From Tetmemena sp. SeJ-2015 (Eukaryota; Ciliophora; Spirotrichea; Sporadotrichida; Oxytrichidae), in the NCBI GenBank assembly GCA_027382625.1, contig JAJKFJ010020864.1, forward strand, positions 62,001-126,000: a DNA stretch of 64,000 nucleotides, read 5' to 3'. The position numbers and the translations under genes are program-made. The notes under the pieces were generated by a model. It was not told where the DNA came from, searched no databases, and saw only the letters and a program-made list of their open reading frames with translations. Shown in pieces: positions 41,881 to 52,317 of the stretch. The first letter of the stretch is position 1; each line of letters begins with the position of its first letter.

Positions 41881-44460
41881 ATGTAAACTAAAAAAGTGTC
41901 CCAAATATCTAATCACTTCCTCCCTTTTCAATCTGCTCCGATTGCAAAGGAGAAAACTAGTGAAGAAGTCACCTCTGCCTATTAACATTAAGAGTTGATT
42001 GCTGATGAAGAAAACTTATTAGAGAAATAAACCCTCCAAATTTAAACTTATCATTAAATTATGAAACAGTGCTTAAATGTGATGCAGCATAATGAGAAAT
42101 TTCAGAGATTTTACTCTGATTATAATTTTAAATTTTAATTGGCTTTACAAGAGCCTGAGCAATTTAATTTCTTTAGTTATATTTAGATTACGCTTACTTG
42201 AAAAGTAAACTACAAAGCCAACTGAGTTAAGATTTAATGGATAAATTTATAAAGTTTTCAACAACAAAAATATTTAAAATTATTTTTAAAGATAAAGTGA
42301 ACCTCATCTTCTAAAGCAATAGACACATCTTTGAGGAGGAAATCTTTGAGGAAGACAGTATAGAGACTCAAAGAATCAAGATCAATAGAAGAATTCATTT
42401 CCTGCTTAAGGAAGTCAGGAAGAGCTACCCAATGAGAGAAATATTAAGTGATCTCAGTCTTTTCATCTCTATGCTCATGGTTGTTTCACCATACAATCAT
42501 TTAATTATCATAAGTAAGATTCAAGACTATTTAGAATTTATAAATGACTCTATGGCAACAAAGTTGACCGTAAATCTTTAACTATACTACCTCACTATCC
42601 AAAACCTGGGAAAAAAAAGTTTAATTATTTTAGGAACTGAATTGCATGAGCCTTGGAGAAAGAGATGCGAAGATAGTACTGATATAGGTTGCTTCGCATT
42701 GACCGAATTAGCCCATGGATCAAATGTTAGAGGTATTCTCACTACTGCCACGTATGACAAGAAAACAAAAGAGTTCATCATTCACACACCAAGTGAAAAA
42801 GCTATGAAGTTTTGGATTGGGGGAGCTGCCAAAAGCTCAAATACTTTTATAATACAGTGAAATAATATTATGATCTTAACTGTACATTAATTATTTCTGA
42901 AATTTACTTCAACTGTCTTTGCATAGCTTTACATAGATGGCAAGTGCTATGGCCCGCATGCATTTATAGTGCCAATTAGAGACAAAGAAACTCATCTTCC
43001 TTTCAATGGTGTGATTCTTGGAGATTGTGGTAAAAAAATCGGCCATGATGGAATAGATAATGGTTTTATAATCTTCAACCACTACAGAATTTAAATATAT
43101 ATTAGATATGAAGAGTATTAAATTCCAAAAGATAACTTACTTAACAGATTCTCAAATGTGACAGATGAAGGAGATTTCCAAGCTCATATAGAGAGCGCTG
43201 ATGTCAGGTTGGGACTCTCTCTTGGTAGTCTGAGTGCTGGTAGAATTATGATAACTGGTGCTGCAGGGCCCACTGCTTCACATGCTTTGAAGATAGCAAT
43301 AAGGTTTGCTGCGATGCGTTAGTAATTTGGAAAACCTACAGACCCCCAAGAAATCTCTCTAATTGAATATCCCATTCACTAATACAGACTATTTACTCCA
43401 GCAGCCACCTCTTTAGGCTTTTGCTTGATACAGCAAAAGATTCTTCACCTCTGGGGTAAGAATCAAAAGCATTTATTCACACCAGGAAACCCTAAACTTG
43501 CAGAGCTTCATTCATTGATATCTTCCTTCAAAGCTCTGAGCTCTTGGCAGACTTATGACACGATAAATGAATGTAGGCAAGCTTGCGGGGGTCTTGGATA
43601 CTCTTATTACAGTAGACTAGGTTTGTTGAAATAAAATGTTGACATCTATTAAACATGGGAAGGAGATAACAATTCAATTAGGATTTTATGAGTTAGAGTT
43701 GATTAGTTGAGAAATATTTAATGTTCTTCTTTAGCAAACAGCTAAGTATTTACTTGAACTCTTCAAGGCTAAAATGAGAGGGAAGCAAACGAAAAAGACA
43801 GTAACTTGTGAGTGGGTGTCTACAGACCCTGTCTAAGGAACTTAAACTCCCTTATTCATGATGAACTCCTCTTCCATATCTGACATTGAAGCCTTTCTTC
43901 ATCCCTCGCATCTGGTGCAACTCTTCGAGCTGAGAGCAAACTTTCTACTTCAAAGGTCTGCCTTAGATCTCTCACAGAAACTTATGGATAAAGAAAATCA
44001 CCCCCTTGATGCCTGGAATGACTCTCAACTCTTTTAACTCAATGACCTAGCAAAAGCATACGCAGAACTTGTCTTGATAAATGAGATGAGCGATTGGGTT
44101 TCAAGCAAAGGCTTTGAAACTGAGAGCAACGAGGACACAAGAGATATGCTAGTTTGGTGCTTCAGACTTTGTGCACTAGATAAGATGAAGAAAGATATGG
44201 CCACTTTTATTGAAGGTGGGTTCTTGAACGCAGAAATTCATCCACAAATTGTTAGAGATTAAATCAAAATTGCTCTCACCAAGTTGTAAAGACATATGGT
44301 AGCGCTAACCTACGCATTTAGTCCTAGGGAAGAAAACTTTGCAAGCATGATTGCACCTAAATAAGGAGATCTTTACAGAAGCATAGTAAAGCATGTATAC
44401 GCTGGGCCTAAGGTATTTGAGAGAATTCACACTTGGAGAGAGCTCTACGAAAGGCAATGA
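41881..44460 (+). CDS. ACOX1: Peroxisomal-type acyl-CoA oxidase
   Basis: ATG 41881 to TGA 44458-44460. The middle matches acyl-CoA oxidases closely: [14 protein letters not shown] (FAD/substrate region), [16 protein letters not shown] and Gly-Asp-Cys-Gly. Asp-Asn-Leu-Leu-Asn-Arg-Phe, Arg-Gln-Gln-Phe-Gly, Cys-Gly-Gly-Leu-Gly-Tyr and Glu-Gly-Asp-Asn then follow. The C-terminal helical domain continues to the end. The enzyme oxidises fatty acyl-CoA to the trans-2-enoyl form with H2O2 release, the first step of peroxisomal beta-oxidation. IESs at 42609-42635, 42843-42914 and 43088-43124 are resolved, and others near 42200-42290 and 43690-43735 are likely. The gene symbol is by family; which ACOX paralogue is not known. 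Confidence 0.93.
42609..42635 (+). other. Probable in-frame IES in ACOX, 24 bp, pointer GGA
   Basis: GGA at 42609-42611 and 42633-42635 around an A/T-rich insert. Removal gives Asn-Leu-Gly-Thr-Glu-Leu-His, which fits the family spacing. Confidence 0.6.
42843..42914 (+). other. IES in ACOX, 69 bp, pointer ACT
   Basis: ACT at 42843-42845 and 42912-42914. The insert holds TGA codons; removal gives Ser-Asn-Thr-Val-Phe-Ala-Gln-Leu-Tyr-Ile-Asp-Gly, the conserved ACOX strand. Confidence 0.9.
43088..43124 (+). other. IES in ACOX, 33 bp, pointer AATT
   Basis: AATT at 43088-43091 and 43121-43124. In-frame; removal turns an AT-rich spacer into [12 protein letters not shown], the family consensus. Confidence 0.85.
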
Positions 44461-44650
44461 CGTACTCATAAATGCCTATGACTAATCAATTACAATTTAT
44501 TTGAATGTTGCTTAATACTCTTTAACATCTGAAAATGAGAGATGAATGCAAGAGGAATGAAAAATGAGTTTTTTAATTTTTAGGAGCAAATATCTAGGTT
44601 TGAAGTTAACTGCTTCTATTACACTTGAGATCATCATCTTCATTTATCGT

Positions 44651-45700
44651 TCAGCTGAGGTCCATAGGCTGCTCTCCCTCCTCAACGACAAACTTTTGCT
44701 TGATTTCATTAAGAACAACAACTCTGTCAGGCTTGAACTTGTAGCCACCTGGCTTAGAGAAGACCTTGAAGTTATCGCTCTTGAGATTTCTGAGGTACTC
44801 GACTTTGCCTCTGGTAATGATACAGACATCAACATTTGAACCAGATCCCAAGTCGTGATAAATACCACCCTCAATTGCTGCAACGCAGACGTTGATTCCT
44901 TCCTCTCTGGTCATGTTATCCTTGTAGCGGGTCTCAAGAATTGCCATGGCAGCCAAGGATCCAGATCCAGTAGTGTGATAAGGCATAGAGTACATGTTAC
45001 CATCCTTATATAATCAAGAAGTTAAAGTTTTCATCATTAGAGCACTCAATAAGCTGAGGACCCTTGACATCAACACCACCCACGATGAGATGAGTACCGA
45101 TGTGTCCACCGTATTTGAATGCGTGAGATGTAAGGGCAAGAGCAGCCATCTGGACTCTGTTCTCTGAGTGAGTGTTGAGTCTGTGAAGCTCCAACTTTCT
45201 CTTAATCATTTCTATGAAGAGAGATTGGTTAACATCATAAACAGGGATGAACATTAAAAGTTGGTTAATTTGAAAATTGCGGCTTTGCAAACTTACCAGT
45301 GACATGGTCACAATCAGCAGCAGTTCCAGCACCGCAGCAGAAGATGTTAGGAGCGAGGTTGTGGATCTTTTCGCAGTTTTTGTCTCCAACAATGCTACCA
45401 CCAGTGGCTCTGGTATCAGCAGCCAACACAACTCCATCCTAGATTAAGGTTTAGATCAAAGCCAAAATAAGCTTATCAATAGCTTTTGAGCAATATTTAG
45501 GAGTAGTTGAATGGACTTACCTTGATGAGGACTCCACAGATGGTGGTACCAGTCTTCATGGTCTTGGGGACTTGAAGAATACCACTCTCAGCCATAGCTT
45601 TGTTTCTGATAGCGTTGTCGAAATTGAATCCTCCAAGAGGAAGAGCGTTCAAGTAATCTAATTCCATTTTCTTTGCAATTAGAGCTAAACTCTTATTCAT
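44651..45700 (-). CDS. PSMB7: 20S proteasome subunit beta-2 (PSMB7)
   Basis: Start at ATG 45700 (or 45667), stop TGA 44651-44653. The propeptide ends Lys-Thr-Gly and the mature chain begins Thr-Thr-Ile-Cys-Gly-Val, giving the N-terminal catalytic [21 protein letters not shown] (Lys33), Cys-Gly-Ala-Gly-Thr-Ala-Ala-Asp and Thr-Gly-Ser-Gly-Ser follow in order. This is the trypsin-like subunit of the 20S core in nucleus and cytosol. The C-terminal tail is the long beta-2 extension. Two introns (45439-45520, 45212-45296) and one 31-bp IES (45001-45035) interrupt it. Codon use is biased to C-ending codons with few TAA/TAG, fitting high expression. Confidence 0.96.
45001..45035 (-). other. IES in PSMB7, 31 bp, pointer GATG
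   Basis: Plus-strand CATC at 45001-45004 and 45032-45035. Removal gives [12 protein letters not shown] and the frame change required (phase 2 to 1). There is no GT-AG alternative. Confidence 0.93.
45212..45296 (-). other. Intron in PSMB7, 85 bp, GT-AG
   Basis: GTAAGT donor and TTCATAG acceptor; joins His-Val-Thr to Glu-Met-Ile-Lys. Confidence 0.9.
45439..45520 (-). other. Intron in PSMB7, 82 bp, GT-AG
   Basis: GTAAGT donor and AATCTAG acceptor; joins Val-Leu-Ile-Lys to Asp-Gly-Val-Val-Leu. Confidence 0.92.
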
Positions 45701-45729
45701 AGTCAAAATATGTAAAATGCAAGCTAAAA

Positions 45730-46300
45730 CATCTTTATCTAGAAATTTATTTAAATTTGTTTTAATAAATTCGCATTAAAAATATCTTCATATTTTTCAT
45801 TTTTTGAAATTAGCAATTATTTTTTTTAATTTAATTGAGGGATATAAATCTAAGGAGAAGTTAGTTTATATTTGATTTTCAAGATTTATATTTAAACTCC
45901 TTCTCTTATCTCTTTCAATTGAAACATGGGATCTCAATCTATCTTTATTTTTATATTTACAATAATGATGATTCATTAGGGAAAAAATAGATAACCTTAT
46001 TCTTAGAAATCATAAAATATTTTTTACAATAATTGATCCATAAAATTAGTAATATGCAGATAAAATAAAATGTAGATGCTAGTGACGCTTGGATTTTTGT
46101 AATAACGTCCTATTCATTGCATTTAATTAATTTGCTGAGTATTGAGTGGCAAGTGAGACTCTCTATTTTAAAACTAAGATATTGCCGTGTCGCATAATTA
46201 CTAAGAGTGATTATCTAATACTCTTTATTAATTTAATACTACTAATTCCCCAATCCCAAAGCACGATATCCTTTTCAGTATTATTAATATTTCTTCTTTT
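45730..46300. other. AT-rich intergenic region
   Basis: About 570 bases between the divergent PSMB7 and SABATH starts. The sequence is strongly AT rich with A/T runs and no coding signal; no specific site could be identified. Confidence 0.5.
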
Positions 46301-46307
46301 AAATGAT

Positions 46308-47400
46308 ATGAGCGCCTAAGAGGAACAAAAAGGAGCAGCAAGAGTAATGCATGAAGGCTACAACGACTCCGTTGCCGGCTGGGTCAATGAATCAATTGAA
46401 GCCACTCTTCCCGAGCTGTTGGCCTGCGTCAACAAGATCTACGAGAGAAACCCCGATCGCTTCCATGACAATGACAACCCTATTGCTATTGCAGATTTCG
46501 GTTGCGCCACAGGAGCCTCTACCATCAAGCCTCTCAGAACCATCATTGACAGAGTCAAGGAAATTAACCCTAACATGCAGATTCAAGTGTATCTTAATGA
46601 CTTACCCGAAAACAGATTCGACCTCGCCTTCCAGTCAGTGCAAGCAGGTCTTAAAGACTACGAGAACGTCTTATTATGGCAGCAGGCAAAGATTTCAGCA
46701 CTAGGTGTTCCCCAATAAGTTCTTGGATATCTCTTTCTCTTCCCTCACCGCCATGATTATGCCAACTGCATTCGCATCCGTAAACGACAATGTCTTCTTC
46801 CTCGCTAACCCAGAGAACATTCAAACTGAGAGTGGCAAGAAATGGGTTGAGGGCTTCAACAAGCACTGGCGCCAGTTCATGAATAGCAGACAAGCAGAGC
46901 TCAAGAAGGATGGCTTGCTTTTTGTGACTTTGATCATCAACCAAGAGCCAAACAAATCTTACCAGACCAAGGAAAACGAGTTCTTCAGAGACATCGCAAG
47001 CATCCTTCTTAAGGAAATACTCAAGAAGCACGGCTTAGAAGATAATTATGCTTCCACTTATACTTCCTCATTCATTTTGTGAAAGAGGATAAGATTGCAG
47101 CCTGCGCAAAGACCACCATCTCACTTTACAAATACCACTACTTGGATATCTGCAACAGCTTCGAACAGTTGGAGGTAATCTCTTCCAACGATCTAGACGT
47201 AAAAGATATTTTCTACCATGAATACGTGGAAACCCAAAACAAGGAGGCATTCGGAAAGAAGGTTGCCTCTTACATCCAAGGTTGGTGGGGAGACGTGCTT
47301 GAGGGAGGACTTCCCCATCTGGAGTAGCTCAGGATGTTGTCAAGGCCATCTCTAAGGAGGTATTGACAAAAATTTGGCAATAAAGAGACGGGTATATTTT
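46308..47400 (+). CDS. SABATH-family SAM-dependent carboxyl methyltransferase, frame broken
   Basis: ATG 46308. The N-terminal part holds Ala-Asp-Phe-Gly-Cys-Ala-Thr-Gly-Ala-Ser-Thr (SAM-binding motif I) and Leu-Asn-Asp-Leu-Pro-Glu-Asn. Met-Ala-Ala-Gly-Lys-Asp-Phe and Leu-Asp-Ile-Ser-Phe-Ser-Ser-Leu-Thr-Ala-Met then follow, and the helical C-terminal half ends near 47400. This is the SABATH fold of salicylate/jasmonate/benzoate and farnesoic-acid methyltransferases, which make methyl esters of small acids; the substrate here is unknown. The frame moves by the equivalent of one missing base at about 46675, 46707, 47075 and 47325. None shows a pointer-flanked insert. Codon use is biased to C-ending codons. 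It is either a gene with consensus errors or a young pseudogene; protein sequence is conserved across every break, which favours errors. Confidence 0.8.
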
Positions 47401-49430
47401 TACATATCATTTAAATTAGATAACTGACTAAAAAAAGATCCCCCCTTTTGTGAGGGGAAACGAAATAATCATCAAATTCTTTAAGAAGCTTATAAAATTA
47501 GTTTGGAATAAGCAAGCGGTAAGTTTTGTTTTGGCCACTCTATTACAGTAACCCCAAAAAATCTCAGATTGATTAGTTTAAAAATATTATTCCCTTTATT
47601 CCCCTATTTAAAAAATGCAAGGTAAAAAGTTTATGATTCTTTGCATACACTTGCTAAATTTTTTTCCCCTACTAAATTTTTTTGTTTTTTTTTTATCTTA
47701 AAAAAAAAAAATCTCCCCTAAAAATTTAAAGGGGGGGGGCGCACATTTAAAGAATAAGTGAGTTAGGAAAAATAAATTTTTTAAAAAAGAGGAAAAATTT
47801 GTTTTAAATATGCAAACTATCAATATGAAAGAATTTAATGTTAGTCTTTTTCGGGAGTCAAGGGAGTCTAAAAGCAAAGGACCATCGGCGTTTATCAAAT
47901 GAAAAGAGTGATTTATGGTATCATCTTATAGTTTGTATACTGATTTAATTTTAATTTGGTTTAATGATAGCAACAAGGGGTCAGTAAAAGGGACCCCCAA
48001 AATCCATATTTTGGGGAAAAAACAACACACCCTTTTAAAATTTGAAGGGATAATTTTGAATATTTTTTTAAGGACTTAAATTTTAAATGCAATTATAATT
48101 TCTTTCAATCTTCTTTCAACCTGAGCTTTAAAAAGCCCTTGTAAAGGGATCTTTGTTTATATCCCTTACTTTCCTATAAAAGCTTTATAAAAAAAGCTAA
48201 GAAAAATAAACTCATTTCTTTTGGGGAGTGGACTTTTTGGGATCTGTGATGGCTCTGGAAAACACCAACTCTAAAAATGAAATCATAAACTCCCGATTTT
48301 GAAGCCCCATAAGAGCGCGACCCTTTAAACTATTGATCCTGTATCCCCCGGGCCCCCGATGGGAACTAGATGTTTGGGAAAGAATAATTTTCGTTTTTTT
48401 TAAAAATTGGGGGAAAGGGGCTGGGGGTTAAAATCGTTATTCATGCCTTGGTATTAGTTCTGGTGAGGGTCGTAGAATTTTCCCTATAAATCTCTCATTC
48501 CTCTTCTGCTTCCTCTTGTTTAAAATATGAGAGATGTTTGAGTCTATCGAGAAGGCAGTCTATCTCCAGTAGGTTGCTACTGAGGCCTTTGCTAACTTTA
48601 ACTTCCCGCGCCGATTTTTTACTTTGGGCTCCCCTTATTGAATGTAAAATTATTCAGGTTGGATTACTTTTGTCAAAGTTTTTCTTAACCCAAAAAAAAA
48701 GCCTTTTTTGAATGTTGCTTTTCTTTTTAAATTTTTCCGTTAATTTTAGTAGACTATGTTATTAGCTTGGGCATTTTAATTGAAGGCTCTAGGTTGAGGA
48801 AAATTCTAAGAGCTTTAGGATTGATGAATAAGTTTGCGATTATGACTGTTGGTTTGCTGCTATCTGAAATCGTTCTCGTCCTAGAGCATAACTCCAGGTA
48901 TGTATTGCTACTGTGATTGAGCAGCTTCAACTTCCTCCATGGCTGAATTTAAGCGATTAATTCTCATTCTCTACTATGATTCAGAGGGTCTGGCTCCGTA
49001 AGAAGATTGAACTATCTATGGGGGAGGAGGTCCCATCGAATACTAAGAATTCAACGGCTATCCATACTAAGTCAGCTGTTAGGGCTACTACTGGTAGGTG
49101 TTGCTATTGGCACCATTATACTTCTAAATCTATTACATTTGTGCACTTCCTCCAACTGACTACTTCATTTAACGATGATGAGGCCTCAGGCCGCTAGCTC
49201 TACTTCCCAGTTTACTCATGTTTTCGTATTCGTTGTTTCCAAGTACCGAGAGTTTTTAGACTTGCTAATCCATGAATGAAACTCCGTAGACAGTGTTTCT
49301 AGCTATTCTCTTGGTTTAGTTTTGCACTGCATTACTTGTAGTGGGCTTTATGCTCTCCAAATCAACCATAAATACTCTCATTTCAAAAAAAAATATGTGC
49401 AAACATCAACCTGAACTTTAAATCTATAAG
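47400..49430. other. Gene-free, homopolymer-rich interval
   Basis: No family-like protein is seen in any frame with either code. Runs of A, T, C and G are frequent (for example the G run near 47728 and the A run near 47700). Composition resembles 18.9-20.5 kb. The part from 48400 to 49350 is less extreme and has short Ser/Cys-rich open frames on the plus strand that I do not trust. Confidence 0.5.
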
Positions 49431-51560
49431 CAAATAAGTTTGACTTTCATTGTTAGTTGATTAGATTTTTGCATGACTCCCATTGCTGAATTCATGCCAT
49501 TCCCCCCTGTCGAAGAGCCGCTATTTCCTAAGTTGTTCTGATTCAAACTTTGTGCCCCCACTCCAGTAGCTGCTCCATAAGGGCTGAACTACTAGTGCAA
49601 GCTGTTGCTATTTGCGTTTGAAAAGTACTAAGTTTCGATTTGACTCTGAGGTTGCTTTTAAATGTTATTTCGCGTTGCCTATTACTGCTGCTAATTTTCC
49701 TTAACACTATGCTATTCATTGAAAATGAATTTAAGTTTTTGAACTTAATGAAAATAATGAAGAAATAATTTCTAAGTTACTGGCGCTTAGACATTTATCT
49801 AGATGGCTTTATCCACTGCTACTAGCTAATTCTAAATTATTTTTAAATTCAAATCAATTGAACTATTTAAAGTAAAAGAGTTAATCTTTCTTTCTTTATA
49901 ATTTAATTAGAGTTATTTATCTTAAAAAGGTAAACCTTTTAAAAAAGGCCTTTTTTTAAATTGTTATTAAATTTAAATTTTTTAAAAAAATTCCCCCCTG
50001 TTTTAAATTTTATTAATTTTAATATTGCATTTGATTTTGATGCTGCTTGTTATTGCTGTACATTTATTAATTACTGAAGCCAGATTTTGAGTGATTTTAT
50101 TATACCTCAAATCTTAATCTAAAATTGGGTGCCGAATTAATTTACTCAGTCTAAATCAAAATTATATCCTGAAAGTGTAAATAGAATTACTTAGTTTTAA
50201 ACCTAACGAAATTCATTATTATTTGCAATATATTGAGATTACTTTTTTATTTTCTTAATTCCTAATATATAACTCAAATAATTTTAGCCACTCTGCTTTG
50301 AATAATTCTAATTTAAAGAAGTTTGATGAGGATTTTAGGAATGAGCTTGTTAAACCATACCTGGCTGGTGTTAGTCCCTAGATGCGCCTGCGCCTATCGC
50401 ATTACCATAAACACTAGATGTAGTGAACTCATCTTCGTCTTCCACAACCATAGCTCCAACTCCATCCTGCAGAAGAGCATTATTCAAATAAATAAGTAAA
50501 TGTTATCGATTTAGCATTTTGGTTTTAAAGATTGATGTTTGCAAGATTCTTATTGCTATAAATCTGAGCGTTACTGGGATTTCTTTGAAACTACTTTTTG
50601 ATTATGAATTCTTTGGGCTTGCTCTTATCTCCTCCCGCATCCCCACCCACACTGTTTTATATAATGCTTTATTCTAAATACTATGTTAGTATCCAGTTAA
50701 TCTATATCCTATAGGCCCACATCATACTGAGGCTGTTGCTGGTAACTATTAGGGTTTGAGTGTACGTTTTATGGAGAGGGTAGAAGCTGTTGAATGTTTT
50801 GGTTTTGGATGTTCTATAAATTGGATGGAGCCAGTCTCAACCTTTTAGAGCTACTGTTTGGGCTCAAAACTGTTCGCTGATCATATAAAACCACACTCTA
50901 TATTCTCTCTTAACTGAGAGTTTAGTCCAGGGGCGACAGCATATTTCTTCGCACCCTTACCAGTTTTTGTGAATGTGAGGTCGAACTTATCTTGTGAGCC
51001 TGATATATTGCTCATCTCATTTAATACTAAACTTATCCATGTGGTATGAACATTTTTGTTGAGTTGATAGATCATGTGGCCTGCTACAATTGGTGCGGCA
51101 GTTGGATTCTCGAGGTCATCTCCCTTCCTTGTTTTTTTACCTGTGAGTGGCAGCAGACTCGAGTGGCTGTTCGAGCTCCTGTTTTTGAAAGACGAGTTCA
51201 TTCCTTCGTTGTAGGGTCCGTTAGCCTTAAGAGAGTCATTTGCATATTGAGAAGAGCCCACTGGGCCATTGAAGGGCTGGCTGTCAAGGCTGGCATCTCT
51301 GAGTGCAATCAGTTGCTCATCATCTCCCTTTACTAGCAATTACTCAATTATTCATATAATCGAAATGGAAAATATTCTTACGCGAAGAGAAGGGGGAATC
51401 TCATGGGGAGGGAGTGGCATCCTCTAGGGCATCCTCCGGGGCAAGCTTTAAACTGGGCTTTTTGGATAATCGCTTCCGCAAGTTGTTGGCTCCCATACCT
51501 GCTAACTGTTGCTTTGAGCTCCCTTGTTGTCTCTAATAAATAAATACTCACCCTGTTCAT
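49430..51560 (-). CDS. Unrecognised basic/Gln-rich protein
   Basis: ATG 51560. A 19-base GT-AG gap after Met-Asn-Arg leads to a basic stretch (Leu-Arg-Lys-Arg-Leu-Ser-Lys-Lys-Pro). A 97-bp IES (51321-51421) then joins Asp-Ala-Leu-Glu-Asp to Asp-Glu-Gln-Leu-Ile-Ala. The main segment to 50881 has Ser/Asn-rich parts and one ordered piece (Val-Ala-Gly-His-Met-Ile-Tyr-Gln-Leu-Asn). Near 50890 the frame shifts by one base, and a Gln/Asn/Pro-rich tail continues to about 50600. Further Gln/Asn-rich pieces at 49430-49700 may be the C-terminus. No family is recognised. Confidence 0.5.
51321..51421 (-). other. IES, 97 bp, pointer GATG
   Basis: Plus-strand CATC at 51321-51324 and 51418-51421. Removal skips a TGA and gives Ala-Leu-Glu-Asp-Asp-Glu-Gln-Leu-Ile-Ala-Leu. 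Confidence 0.75.
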
Positions 51561-52317
51561 ATAAATCAATAGAGGTTACTTCTTTAAAGATGCGTTCAAA
51601 GAATGTGAATGGTCTTCATTAGAAAGCTAACCTGCTACAGCTTAATAGGCGAAATTTGCGGAAATTTCATCTGGGTTCTGAGAGTGCAAAACTGAATCAG
51701 GATTCTTGGAGATTCAATAAAAAATTGTTTAAATGCAGAGAGCTAGTTCTGAGGCTGCGTGCGTGGTTAATTCTAGCTCGGACGACGGTTGTTAGAAGTG
51801 TTTGTCTCGGTCAGGAATCGCTGCTCTTTTTCAAAAGACATATTGCTTTGCAGATAATTTATAATTCTTCTTCTATTTCTTTATTATTCCAATATCATAT
51901 CATTGATAGAAGAAATTACAAATTAGACTTGAGGATTATACATTTTTTATCTTCAACTATAAGAGATTGTAAATTTAACTTTTGATTAGAGCAGTCATAA
52001 TATTAAAAACTATTTTATATTTGAGTTTAATTCTAACATTATATTTAAAATTATATAGTTTGAGATTTGGCGATAATCGTATTATCAGCTGTTAATTTTA
52101 TTTTATTTACTCGTACTTTCAGGTTGATTTAGCTAAATAATTTATGTTTGAGTTAATCATATTCGCAGTCTGACGCTCTAGACTCTATCAAATCATCAAT
52201 TTCTAATTCAAATTTGCTTTCTCTATCAATTTACTCTCTCTCTTTGGAGCATCTAATCTCTGAATTTAATGTTGGTTGTTGATAATAAGAATGAAATTAG
52301 GGATTAATGTTTTAAGA

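Noticed and set aside
47500..49400. Degenerate transposon in the homopolymer-rich region
   Set aside because: No transposase motif, terminal repeat or C4A4-type transposon end could be found.
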